The notes: generated by a model from the sequence alone, not told the origin. DNA of 64,000 nucleotides from Firmicutes bacterium UBA1191 (GCA_002310095.1 DBYH01000026.1:107011-171010); one strand, 5' to 3'; counted from the first letter of the stretch, positions 1 to 9,200 are shown. Translations and numbers: made by a program.

Positions 1-36
1 CATCGTGCAAAAGCAGCATAAACTGTTTTGCGAACT

Positions 37-66
37 GACCGGGCTGTTAATTCAGCCCGGTCTTAT
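37..66 (+). terminator. Intrinsic terminator of the upstream transcript
   Basis: A perfect 9-bp stem (GACCGGGCT with AGCCCGGTC, loop of 8) is followed by a short T-rich run. It ends a gene that lies before the window. The run of Ts also contributes to the -35 region of the mtnA promoter. Confidence 0.7.
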
Positions 67-92
67 ATTGCCGCGGGATACTGTGTTATAAT
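63..92 (+). promoter_or_regulatory. Promoter of mtnA
   Basis: The -10 is TATAAT (87-92) with an upstream TGT, i.e. an extended -10. A weak TTATAT (63-68) lies 18 bp upstream as a -35. Transcription would start near 99, just ahead of the AGGAGG ribosome-binding site at 107-112. Confidence 0.55.
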
Positions 93-118
93 AAAACTAG
101 TAATTCAGGAGGATCAAC

Positions 119-1261
119 ATGGATCACGTGAGACTGAGCAAAACGGGCGACAGTGTAGTAATACTCGACCAGAGCCTGCTGCCTTTGGAAGAAAAGTACA
201 TAGAACTCACGACCCTCGAGGAGATGGTCGAAGCCATCAAAAGGCTTCAGGTAAGGGGAGCCCCGGCCATTGGCATTTTCGCGGGGTACGCTCTTGCCGC
301 GCTCTCGAAACAGCAGTGCAGGCCGAAAGCCATCAGCAGCTGCTGCGGCGCCAGCGGCACGTCGGACGAGGGATTCATTCAGATTCTGAAGGACCAGGGA
401 AGCATCTTAAAGGGCGCCAGACCGACTGCTGTCAATCTGTCATGGGCTGTAGACCGCGTCGTTAACGCGGTACGTGTCGAGATGTTCAGAGCGCGCCAGG
501 AAGACCCTCTGCGCCTGAACGCAAACGCCGGAGCCAGAAGACTGGCGGAAGCTGCTGCCAGAGAAGCGGAGAAGATCCACGAGGAAGACAGGGAGATGTG
601 CAGGGCTATCGCAGGATACGGTCTCGAGGAGATACAGAGAGTGTGCAGGGAACAGAGCCATGAAGGCCCTATCGGTATCCTGACCCACTGCAACGCTGGA
701 CCTCTGGCCACATCCGAGTACGGCACAGCTCTCGGGCCTGTGATCCTCGGAAATGAGCAGGGAGTCGAATTCAGAGTCTTCGCGGATGAAACGAGGCCTC
801 TTCTTCAGGGTGCCAGACTAACAACATACGAGCTTCAAAAAGCCGGTGTAGACGTAACTCTCATATGCGACAACATGGCTGCGACAGTCATGAAAAAGGG
901 TCTGGTACAGGCAGTTTTCGTGGGCTGCGACAGAGTTGCCGCGAACGGCGATACAGCCAACAAGATAGGGACTTCCGCCGCTGCGATTCTGGCGAAGCAC
1001 TACGGAATCCCGTTCTACGTTCTCGGGCCGTCCTCATCCATCGACATGGAGTGCGCGACCGGGGATGACATTCCTATCGAGGAGAGGGACCCCGACGAAA
1101 TACGCAGCAAATACTATGAGAAGCCTATGGCTCCGGAAGGGGTCAGATGCTTCAACCCATCTTTTGATGTAACTGACGCTGAGATGATTACGGGCATTAT
1201 AACTGAGAAGGGTATCTTCAGATACCCTTATTCCGAATCCTTGACAGCGTTCAGTAAATAA
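119..1261 (+). CDS. mtnA: S-methyl-5-thioribose-1-phosphate isomerase
   Basis: 380 residues, full length for the MtnA/eIF2B-like aldose-ketose isomerase family. The enzyme converts 5-methylthioribose 1-phosphate to methylthioribulose 1-phosphate in methionine salvage. Visible family motifs are RGAPAIGI (about residue 46), ARPTAVNL, THCNAGPLATSEYGTALG with the catalytic Cys near 191, and CDNMAA with the catalytic Asp near 251. The start ATG follows AGGAGG with 6-bp spacing. No other mtn gene is adjacent, but an MTA/SAH-deaminase-like gene lies at 57.9 kb. The family also contains ribose-1,5-bisphosphate isomerases, but the TAVNL and THCNAG motifs fit MtnA best. The last 60 bases hold a perfect hairpin and the -35 of the next gene. 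Confidence 0.93.
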   Translation: MDHVRLSKTGDSVVILDQSLLPLEEKYIELTTLEEMVEAIKRLQVRGAPAIGIFAGYALAALSKQQCRPKAISSCCGASGTSDEGFIQILKDQGSILKGARPTAVNLSWAVDRVVNAVRVEMFRARQEDPLRLNANAGARRLAEAAAREAEKIHEEDREMCRAIAGYGLEEIQRVCREQSHEGPIGILTHCNAGPLATSEYGTALGPVILGNEQGVEFRVFADETRPLLQGARLTTYELQKAGVDVTLICDNMAATVMKKGLVQAVFVGCDRVAANGDTANKIGTSAAAILAKHYGIPFYVLGPSSSIDMECATGDDIPIEERDPDEIRSKYYEKPMAPEGVRCFNPSFDVTDAEMITGIITEKGIFRYPYSESLTAFSK

Positions 1262-1269
1262 GTTACAAT
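1241..1269 (+). promoter_or_regulatory. Promoter of the MinD/CpaE-like gene
   Basis: TTGACA (1241-1246) and TACAAT (1264-1269) are separated by exactly 17 bp, a near-consensus sigma-A promoter. The -35 lies inside the 3' end of mtnA. The expected start site is about 35 bases before the next ATG. Confidence 0.65.
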
Positions 1270-1310
1270 TAATACAGTATTTTCCAATAACGCAGGGGCA
1301 TGAGAAAGGG

Positions 1311-2348
1311 ATGGAGATGGAGAATCTCAGAATTGCCGTTGTATCGCAGGACCAGGCATACAACAGGACTTTTTGCATGTCGCTGCTTCACACCTGCAGA
1401 CAGATAGAGACGACGGCCTTCACGACGAGGCAGTTCGTTCTGGACTGGGCTGACTACAAAGGCCCCGGCGCTTTCTATGACTGTTTCGATATTATCTTAT
1501 GGGCAGGCGACGAAATCAGCGAATTCTACGGAGATAACATTGTATATCTGACCGACAGGTCATCTCTTGCAAAGATGGACTATGCGGCCGGAAAGTTTTC
1601 TATCTACAAATACAATCCGGCGGGTACTGTGGTCGCCGAGATTTTTGATATCTACTCCCACCTGACCGGAAGGGGATTTCCCCTTGTAAAGAGGGACGAC
1701 GTAAGGCTTGTTGCCTTTGCATCATATTGCGGAGGCTCGGGATGCACGATACTGGCGAGATCCGTCGCTCAGGAACTGTCCAGATTCCGCGGCAGGAAAG
1801 TGCTCGTCATAAGTCTTGAGGATGTGGAGTCGGCGGGCGAGTTCCTGACCGTACCTGAAGGCGTGAAAACAGAAGGAGAGTATCTGTACAGGCTTCTGGG
1901 TAAAGGCGTCAGACCTTTTCTCGAGCCATACATGGTCAGGGACGATTTCGGAGTCTGTTCTTTCGCGCCGCCGAAGGGAAGAAATCCTCTGGGCGAACTC
2001 TCGGCTGACGACATGAGCGTACTTCTGGCGGCTCTGATGGACAGCGGCATGTTCGACGTGATAGCTGCGGATCTGTCAACCTGTCTCACTGAGGCGGCTG
2101 TCACCGTGATGGAAGCGGCGCAGAGGATATGCATTGCCGCAAAGGCGGCCGAACCGGGAGTCAGAGAGCAGAGTTATACGAACCAGCTGGCGGAAAGCTG
2201 CGGGGAAGGTATAAGAAGCAGGATCATAAGAGCGGTGAACCTGATACCGAAGAACCGGCCGCCAATTGACATACGGGAACCCTTTGAGGGGGATTTCGGC
2301 AGGGACATAAGTAAACTGACAGAAAGACTTATCAATGTGGTAGAATAG
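1311..2348 (+). CDS. MinD/CpaE-like P-loop protein with degenerate Walker A
   Basis: 345 residues. The N-terminal 130 residues look like a receiver-type or CpaE-like alpha/beta domain of unknown role. A MinD/ParA-type domain follows, with a Walker A region reading YCGGSGCTILARSVA (about 138-152). The P-loop lysine of GKT is replaced by cysteine, and the deviant-Walker lysine is also missing. The next beta strand (KVLVISLEDVES) and the later VIAADLSTCLTEAAV segment match the switch and Walker B positions of ParA-like ATPases. CpaE-type proteins of Flp/Tad pili often have such decayed P-loops, but no tad genes are nearby, so the role is unknown. A second in-frame ATG lies 6 bases downstream. 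The next gene, the antiporter, starts 39 bases after the stop. Confidence 0.6.
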   Translation: MEMENLRIAVVSQDQAYNRTFCMSLLHTCRQIETTAFTTRQFVLDWADYKGPGAFYDCFDIILWAGDEISEFYGDNIVYLTDRSSLAKMDYAAGKFSIYKYNPAGTVVAEIFDIYSHLTGRGFPLVKRDDVRLVAFASYCGGSGCTILARSVAQELSRFRGRKVLVISLEDVESAGEFLTVPEGVKTEGEYLYRLLGKGVRPFLEPYMVRDDFGVCSFAPPKGRNPLGELSADDMSVLLAALMDSGMFDVIAADLSTCLTEAAVTVMEAAQRICIAAKAAEPGVREQSYTNQLAESCGEGIRSRIIRAVNLIPKNRPPIDIREPFEGDFGRDISKLTERLINVVE

Positions 2349-2387
2349 ATACAGGAAGGAACAGTAAGCGAAGGAAGGGGAAAGACC

Positions 2388-4691
2388 TTGCATCTTGAAT
2401 CGCTGGTGGAAGACCTCGCCCTGATACTGGTCGCGAGCGCCGTACTGACAATCATATTCCGCAAACTTAAACAGCCCGTAGTGCTCGGGTATATTGTCGC
2501 GGGATTTTTGATCAGCCCGAACTTCGTTTATCTGCCGACAGTCGTAGACCAGGCGGATATTGGCACCTGGGCTGACATCGGGATAATCTTCCTGATGTTC
2601 GGTCTCGGACTGGACTTCAGTTTCAAGAAACTCGGTCAGGTCGGAGGCAGCGCATTCACCGTCGCGGCGACGGTAATGGCCATGATGGTCCTTGTGGGCG
2701 CCGGCGTCGGAACACTCCTTGGCTGGAGCAAGATGGACTGCATATTCCTTGGCGGAATGATTTCCATGTCCTCGACTATGATAATCCTCAAAGCATACGA
2801 GGAGTACGATCTTCTGCGTGAGGGGTTCGCCCACATGATACTGGGAGCCCTTGTCATTGAGGACATCGGCGGAATTTTCATGCTCGTCATATTGTCCACT
2901 ATTTCCGCGGGGAAGAACGTGTCCGACGCGGCCATGGCCCAGCAAATCCTCATCATGATCATCTATCTGGTGGCCTGGATTCTCATAGGAATATTCCTTG
3001 TGCCGACTATCCAGAAGAAGATATCACATCTGCTCAACGATGAACTCACCCTCATCTTCTCGGCGGCTCTTTGCCTTGTAATGGTGGTAATCGCCAATCT
3101 CATTGGATTCTCATCGGCATTGGGCGCTTTTCTCGCCGGTTCAATACTGGCGGGTACGGTCCAGTCCGACAGAATCAGATTTCTCGTTAAACCTGTAAAA
3201 GACCTTTTCGGCGCCATATTCTTCGTGTCCGTCGGGATGCTCATAGTACCGAAGATGCTTTTGGATTATATTGTTCCGATCATCATCATAACGGTCGTGG
3301 TCATAGTGGGACAGATGACATTCTCCGTAATAGGAATACTTCTTTCCGGACAGTCTCTGCACACAGCCATAAGAGGCGGTTTCAGCATGGTCCAGATCGG
3401 CGAGTTTTCCTTCATAGTCGCCACACTGGGAATGAACATGGGCGTGATCAGCACCCATCTCTATCCGATTATCGTGTGCGTGTCGGTCATAACAGCCTTC
3501 CTCACTCCTGTGTTCATAAAGAACTCGGAGAAGGCGTACAAGTTCATAAACAAGAGGCTGCCTGACAAATTGAGAAAAGCGCTCAGGAAGAACACCTCCG
3601 AGAACCAGACGAGGGACTCCGTGGACAACGACTGGAACGAGTACATCAAGAGAGTATGCATCAGAACGGGCGCCTGTACGTCCATACTGTTCCTGTTCTA
3701 CTGGGCGGGAACCAGGCATCTGATGCCTAGACTGACGGAGATGGTGGACTCACAGATGACAGGGAACATACTGTCGGCGGCGATAATTATCGCTTTCATG
3801 CTGCCTGTCATAAACGTAATGTTCGATTCGAACAAGACGCTGTACTATAAAATCTGGGTAAAGCACAGATCCAACCATCTTCCGCTCATAACGATGATGG
3901 CCCTGAGGGTTCTGATGGGAGCCTGCTTCCTGGCTCTTGTTCTGCGGAAGATCTTCCACATACCGTTCGTAATACTGGTGCTCATAGCGGCCATACCGAT
4001 TTTCTTCATCGTACGTTCGGCCTGGCTCAACGGCGTAACCATAGCCATGGAGAAAAGCTTCGTCGCCAACTTCTCTGAGAGGACGCTGGATAAGGCGAAA
4101 AAGGACAGATCGAGAGACAAAAACTACAGGTGGCTTGACGAGTCCCTCTATGTGGCTGAATTCGAGATAACGGATCCGGATTTCAACCAGACCATTTTTG
4201 ACTTCACCAAGAGGAAGGACTTCGTAGTCACAATAATAAGGATCATACGTGAGACCGAGTATATAAACATGCCTTCGGCCGACGAATACATAAGTTCCGG
4301 CGACGTGCTTCAGATGCTTGGAACAAAGCACGAAGTTGACGCCTGCACTATGCTCCTCGAAAGGAATGACGCTATCAGGTATACGGAATCCGACGACAAG
4401 GTGCTCAAGGACTTCATATACGGACAGAGGTTCGAAGGTCTGCCTGAGGAGAGCGAGCTGGTGTGTGTGCCAATCAAACTGGACGCGACCTCCAGATTCG
4501 TGCGCAAGTCCATAAAGAACTGCGGACTGCGGCAGGCGTTCGGCGCGACCATAATAGGTATAGAGAGGGGAGCGCTTCCTATAGTCAGCCCGGGCATCGA
4601 TACTGTCCTGGCTAAGGACGATATTCTCTGGCTGATCGGCGGTTCGGAAATGGTCAACAGGCTCATCAGAAGCGGCCTCATGGACAAGTAG
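2388..4691 (+). CDS. CPA2-family cation:proton antiporter with C-terminal RCK_C domains
   Basis: 767 residues starting with TTG, placed by the GGAAGGGG sequence just upstream. Residues 1 to about 385 form a KefB/CPA2-type transporter with about 12 hydrophobic helices. They include the LGYIVAGFLISP helix and the GLGLDFS and VIEDIGGIFML segments; the acidic pair there is the usual ion site. A charged linker is followed by an extra block of about four membrane helices (about 425-550). Two cytosolic TrkA-C/RCK_C-like segments follow (about 585-660 and 685-760), the second ending in DDILWLIGG. RCK_C domains bind regulatory ligands or nucleotides in related K+ systems. Family membership is clear, but the ion (Na+ or K+) is not. 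The extra membrane block between transporter and RCK_C is unusual. Confidence 0.82.
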   Translation: MHLESLVEDLALILVASAVLTIIFRKLKQPVVLGYIVAGFLISPNFVYLPTVVDQADIGTWADIGIIFLMFGLGLDFSFKKLGQVGGSAFTVAATVMAMMVLVGAGVGTLLGWSKMDCIFLGGMISMSSTMIILKAYEEYDLLREGFAHMILGALVIEDIGGIFMLVILSTISAGKNVSDAAMAQQILIMIIYLVAWILIGIFLVPTIQKKISHLLNDELTLIFSAALCLVMVVIANLIGFSSALGAFLAGSILAGTVQSDRIRFLVKPVKDLFGAIFFVSVGMLIVPKMLLDYIVPIIIITVVVIVGQMTFSVIGILLSGQSLHTAIRGGFSMVQIGEFSFIVATLGMNMGVISTHLYPIIVCVSVITAFLTPVFIKNSEKAYKFINKRLPDKLRKALRKNTSENQTRDSVDNDWNEYIKRVCIRTGACTSILFLFYWAGTRHLMPRLTEMVDSQMTGNILSAAIIIAFMLPVINVMFDSNKTLYYKIWVKHRSNHLPLITMMALRVLMGACFLALVLRKIFHIPFVILVLIAAIPIFFIVRSAWLNGVTIAMEKSFVANFSERTLDKAKKDRSRDKNYRWLDESLYVAEFEITDPDFNQTIFDFTKRKDFVVTIIRIIRETEYINMPSADEYISSGDVLQMLGTKHEVDACTMLLERNDAIRYTESDDKVLKDFIYGQRFEGLPEESELVCVPIKLDATSRFVRKSIKNCGLRQAFGATIIGIERGALPIVSPGIDTVLAKDDILWLIGGSEMVNRLIRSGLMDK

Positions 4692-4720
4692 GGGAGGGTG
4701 CTGTTAAAACAATAACAATC

Positions 4721-4766
4721 ACAGGTCCAGCTGATAAATACTTTTTATCGCCTGACCTGTTTTTTA
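4721..4766 (+). terminator. Intrinsic terminator after the antiporter gene
   Basis: ACAGGTC (4721-4727) pairs with GACCTGT (4754-4760) and is followed by TTTTTTA. The loop is long (26 bases) and contains a secondary short stem. It closes the mtnA-side transcription unit. Confidence 0.7.
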
Positions 4767-4827
4767 TGCACATAAAAATGAACATTTGTGGACGGAAAAA
4801 AGAACAAGAATAATAGCCTTAAATGGC

Positions 4828-4855
4828 TTGACTGCAACGTTTGAAATGATAAAAT
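4828..4855 (+). promoter_or_regulatory. Upstream promoter (P1) of the polyferredoxin-PFOR-Nfn operon
   Basis: TTGACT (4828-4833) and TAAAAT (4850-4855) with 16-bp spacing. The predicted start site lies about 20 bp before the Rex-like operator, which could act as a roadblock to this promoter. Confidence 0.5.
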
Positions 4856-4881
4856 GTACTAGGCGCGTTATGTGTGGCTAC

Positions 4882-4899
4882 TCGTTAATTGTTTAACAA
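4882..4899. promoter_or_regulatory. Rex-type redox operator
   Basis: The 18-bp sequence TCGTTAA-TTGT-TTAACAA matches the Firmicutes Rex consensus TTGTTAA-N4-TTAACAA at 13 of 14 defined positions. Rex represses fermentative and redox genes when NADH is low and is released by NADH. The right half-site contains the -35 of promoter P2. The genes controlled (PFOR, Nfn) are typical Rex targets. This is inferred from sequence match and context; no rex gene is in the window. Confidence 0.65.
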
Positions 4900-4920
4900 A
4901 ATCCCACGGCGCCATATAAT
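4893..4920 (+). promoter_or_regulatory. Downstream promoter (P2) of the polyferredoxin-PFOR-Nfn operon
   Basis: TTAACA (4893-4898) and a perfect TATAAT (4915-4920) with 16-bp spacing. The -35 lies within the Rex-like operator. A perfect inverted repeat, ATGTAT-ACAAA-ATACAT (4931-4947), follows in the predicted leader and is unexplained. Confidence 0.55.
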
Positions 4921-4983
4921 TTGTTCGGTAATGTATACAAAATACATCAACAGTAACTAGTTCAATTTGTGGAGGAAAAAATC

Positions 4984-6276
4984 ATGACTATGGAATCAGC
5001 TAAGCAGATTCTTGCGCTCCTGCCGGGCGTGGATTGCGGCGGATTCGGCGGATGCGGATATCCGACCTGTCAGGCCTGTGCAGAGGCCATCGCAGAGGGC
5101 GGTCCTATCACGCTGTGTCCGGCGGCCAATAGCGAGGCAGTAGCAGGAATTGCACAGATCCTGGGAGTGGAACCTGTAGAGGTGGAGCCAAAGATTGCCC
5201 ACGTCAAATGCACAGGCTGCTCTTCAGGAAAGGAACGCTTCGCGGCGGCTTTCTGTGAAAGCTGCGACGCCGCCAAAAAGGCGGGATTCGCGAAGGACGA
5301 ATGTCAGTACGGCTGCATAGGTCTGGGAACATGCATCGACAGATGTAAGTTCGAAGCGATGACTCTGGTTGACGGAGAAGTCGTCATCGACAAGGAAAAG
5401 TGTTCCGGATGCGAAGCATGCCTTACGGGCTGTATTCAGGAGATCATCGAGATGGTTCCTGCGGACGCCACAAACTTCATTCCGTGCTCATCGAAGGCGG
5501 ATGAGAAGGAAACACTGGCTGTCTGCGGATACGGATGCATCGGCTGCGGAGACTGCGCGCTGGCGTGTCCTAAGGACGCTATCGAGATGGTATGCGGAGA
5601 CAAAATCGACGGAAGATTCGCCCGCATCGACTACAGCAAGTGCGACGGATGCATCACCTGCGCGGTCAAGTGCAGAAAGAAAATCATCGTTGACACACTG
5701 CATGATCTCACGGAAGCTAAGGAAACGGTCGCTCTCGTCAGATGCACGGGCGGCGGCGTAGGCCACAGCAAGCTTGAGAAGGCCGGATTTGAGACCTGCT
5801 CCGAGATAGTCGACGGCAAGGTCGATCTGGACGGCATGGACGTATGCGAATACGGATGCCTGGGATTCGGCGACTGCACCAAGGTATGCAGATACGACGC
5901 CATCAAGGTGGAATTCGGCATCGCCAAGGTGGACACCGACAAGTGCGTCGGCTGCGGAGACTGCTTCAGAGCTTGTCCTAAGGGCAAGATCCAGATGGTA
6001 CCGTACATTGGAGTCAAGCAGGCGGCCTGCCAGTCGGAAGCCGACCCTGAGAGAAGAATGGAAGTCTGCTTCAAGGGCTGCATCGGATGCGGCGACTGCG
6101 CGGACAACTGCCCTCAGGGAGCAATCGAGATGGTAAACGGACATCCGGAAATCGATCACGATAAGTGCGTCAACTGCGGAGTATGCACATACGTATGCTC
6201 GAGAGGACTGCTTGCCGAGAGAGAAGTTCCTGAGTACAACTATCTCCAGCGTGAAGCCATAGAGAAATACAATTAA
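4984..6276 (+). CDS. Soluble RnfB-like polyferredoxin with a duplicated ferredoxin module
   Basis: 430 residues. The ATG at 4984 is chosen because GGAGG (4971-4975) sits 8 bases before it; an in-frame GTG at 4969 would overlap that site. Residues about 16-40 carry the RnfB-type iron-sulfur motif (LPGVDCGGFGGCGYPTCQAC). Two similar halves of about 175 residues follow, each with four Cys quartets. The first half has CQYGCIGLGTCIDRC, CSGCEACLTGC, CGYGCIGCGDCALAC and CDGCITCAVKC. The second has CEYGCLGFGDCTKVC, CVGCGDCFRAC, CFKGCIGCGDCADNC and CVNCGVCTYVC. It could therefore hold up to nine [4Fe-4S] clusters. There is no membrane helix and no other Rnf subunit nearby, so it is probably a cytosolic electron conduit. 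It lies 20 bases before PFOR in one operon. The partner and direction of electron flow are inferred. Confidence 0.8.
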   Translation: MTMESAKQILALLPGVDCGGFGGCGYPTCQACAEAIAEGGPITLCPAANSEAVAGIAQILGVEPVEVEPKIAHVKCTGCSSGKERFAAAFCESCDAAKKAGFAKDECQYGCIGLGTCIDRCKFEAMTLVDGEVVIDKEKCSGCEACLTGCIQEIIEMVPADATNFIPCSSKADEKETLAVCGYGCIGCGDCALACPKDAIEMVCGDKIDGRFARIDYSKCDGCITCAVKCRKKIIVDTLHDLTEAKETVALVRCTGGGVGHSKLEKAGFETCSEIVDGKVDLDGMDVCEYGCLGFGDCTKVCRYDAIKVEFGIAKVDTDKCVGCGDCFRACPKGKIQMVPYIGVKQAACQSEADPERRMEVCFKGCIGCGDCADNCPQGAIEMVNGHPEIDHDKCVNCGVCTYVCSRGLLAEREVPEYNYLQREAIEKYN

Positions 6277-6296
6277 GGATGAAAGGAGAGAAGAAC

Positions 6297-9200
6297 ATGA
6301 GATCCAGAAAAACAATGGACGGCAATACAGCTGCTGCACATGTTGCGTATGCTTACTCAGAAGTAGCGGCGATCTATCCTATCACTCCATCATCCGTAAT
6401 GGCCGAAAACGTAGATGCATGGGCATCAGTGAACAGGAAGAACATCTTTGGCGAAGAAGTCAAAGTAGTAGAAATGGAATCAGAAGGCGGCGCTGCCGGC
6501 GCCGTACACGGAGCTGTCACCGCGGGTGCGCTCACGAGTACGTTCACGGCGTCACAGGGCCTGCTCCTCATGATCCCGAATATGTATAAACTGGCGGCTG
6601 AAGAGACTCCTACAGTCATCCACGTAGCCGCGAGAACAATTTCGACCCACGCGCTGAACATCTTCGGCGACCATTCAGACGTAATGGCCTGCAGACAGAC
6701 AGGATTCGCGATGCTGGCGTCAAGAAGCCCTCAGGAAGTAATGGACCTGGCAGCGGTAGCTCACATGGCTGCAATTGAAGGCAAGGTTCCTGTACTCCAC
6801 TTCTTCGACGGCTTCAGAACATCCCACGAGCAGCAGAAGATCTACACATGGGATTACGAAGACCTGAAGGACATGCTGGACATGGATGCGGTCAAGAGAT
6901 TCAAGGCGAACGCTCTGAACCCTAACCATCCGCACGCTCTGGGCTCAGCCGAGCAGCCGGAGACCTTCTTCCAGCACAGGGAAGCGTGCAACAAGAACTA
7001 CGAAGAGCAGATCGACGTATTCATCGACTGCATGGACAGAGTCAACGAAAGAGTCGAGAGAGAACGTCCGTACAAGCCATACGAGTACTACGGCGCTCCT
7101 GACGCTGAGGAAGTCATGATAGCCATGGGTTCCATCTGCGACTGCGCCGAGGAAGTTGTCGATTACCTCAACGCAAAGGGCAAGAAGGTTGGTCTCCTCT
7201 CAGTAAGACTGTACAGACCGTTCTCAGCCAAGCATTTCGTAGCGGAGATTCCTGAGACAGTAAAGAGACTCGCGGTTCTCGACAGAACCAAGGAGCCTGG
7301 CTCAATCGGCGAGCCTCTGTATCTGGACGTTGTTACGGCACTGCACGGTACTGCCTTTGCAGAAACCTTCGTAGCAAGAGGAAGATACGGACTGGGTTCA
7401 AAGGACGTACAGCCGGGCGACGTTCTGGCCGTATACGAGAACCTGTGGGCTGACGAGCCAAAGGAAGAATTCACGCTTTCAATCGAAGATGACGTGACAT
7501 ATCTGTCCATCAAGGGCTCAGAAAACCCTGAAGTTGCCCCTAAGAGCACAGTAGCGTGCAAGTTCTGGGGAATCGGAGCTGACGGTACCGTCGGAGCCAA
7601 TAAGAACAGCGTCAAGATTATAGGCGACAACACTGAGAAGTTCGTACAGGCATACTTCCAGTACGACTCAAAGAAGTCAGGCGGCGTAACTATCTCCCAC
7701 CTGAGATTCGGTGACGAGCCTATACGTTCGACATATTATGTAAAGCAGGCTGACTTCGTCGCCTGCCACAAAACGGCATATATCAACAGATATTACATGG
7801 TAGAAGACGTTAAGAAGGGCGGCACATTCCTTCTGAACTGTCCTTGGTCGGACGACGAACTGGACGAGAAGCTGCCGTCGAACGTCAAGAGATACATTGC
7901 GCAGAACGATGTACAGTTCTACACCTGCGACGCAGTTGACATCGCCAAGGAACTGGGCCTTGGAAACAGGACAAACTCGGTTCTGCAGGCAGCCTTCTTC
8001 AAACTGGCTGGAATCCTTCCTATAGACGAAGCTGTCGGATACATGAAGGACGCCATCAAGAAGACGTACGGCCGCAAGGGACAGAACGTCGTTGACATGA
8101 ACTGCGCAGCCATCGACGCCGGTGTGAACAGCGTGCACAAGGTCGAAGTTCCTGCCTCATGGGCTGACGCCGAGGGAGATCTGGAGAGAACCAAGGCCGA
8201 AGGACGCGATCAGTTCTTCACTGACTACATCAACAACGTACTGAAGCCGACAAACGGCATGTACGGTGATGATGTGCCTGTATCCGTATTCAAGGATATG
8301 GCAAACGGCATGGTTCCTTCAGGAACAGCCGCATACGAAAAGAGAGGCATTGCCGTCGACATTCCTTCATGGGACGCCAAGAAGTGCATGCAGTGCAACT
8401 GGTGCTCATATGTATGTCCTCACGCCGTTATCAGACCGTTCGTAATGGACGCTGAAGAGGCTGAGGGTTACAAAGGCATCAAGATCCCTTACAAGGAAGA
8501 TGAGAGCAAGTTTTTCGCCATCGGCGTCAGCGCTCTGGACTGCACGGGATGCGGTTCCTGCGCGGACGTATGCCCGGCAAGACAGAAGGCTCTGACAATG
8601 GTAGACGCGGAAGTCAACGAACACGCCTTCCAGGAAGACTTCGATTACCTCTTCAATGAGATCGGAACGAAGAAGGAACTGGGAAGCGACGAGAACGTCA
8701 GAAAATCACAGTTCATGCAGCCGCTGCTCGAGTTCTCGGGAGCGTGCCCTGGATGCGGCGAGACGCCTTACGCCAAGCTGGTAACACAGCTCTTCGGCGA
8801 CAGAATGTTCATCGCCAACGCTACAGGATGCTCATCCATCTGGGGACTTTCGGCACCTGCCGCTCCATACACAATCAACGCAGAGGGCAAGGGTCCTGCA
8901 TGGGCCAACTCACTCTTTGAGGATAACGCCGAGTTCGGTTACGGCATGGCCGTTGCCATGAAGGCGAGAAGAGTCGAGATGCAGCACGCAGTCGAGAGAC
9001 TGGCAGAGAAGCCAGAGTTCGAGGCGGCCGCAAAGGCATGGTTGGACAATATGGAATGCGCCGAGTGCGCCGGAAAGATGGGCGACAAGCTGGCAGAACT
9101 CTGCGAAGGCAAGGACGATCCTGACGCTGTATACGTAGTGGAGAACAAGGACATGCTTCCTAAGCCGTCAATGTGGATCTTCGGCGGTGACGGATGGGCC

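Noticed and set aside
119..1261. A possible frameshift in mtnA near residues 65-90, where the Cys-rich segment looks unlike the family
   Set aside because: The reading frame stays open, the flanking motifs are in the same frame, and total length is normal; this region is variable in the family.
2076..2945. A 289-codon minus-strand frame across the MinD-like and antiporter genes
   Set aside because: It crosses two well-supported genes, has no family motif and reads as a reverse-frame shadow.
4780..4800. A LexA-like half-site (GAACATTTGT) before the polyferredoxin operon
   Set aside because: The second half GTTC is missing, so it does not meet the GAAC-N4-GTTC rule seen at the three true boxes.
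5488..6339. A 283-codon open frame on the minus strand opposite the polyferredoxin gene
   Set aside because: It is created by the Cys/Gly-rich codon pattern of the real gene on the plus strand. It has no ribosome-binding site, no recognisable motif and an odd Ala/Val/Leu composition.
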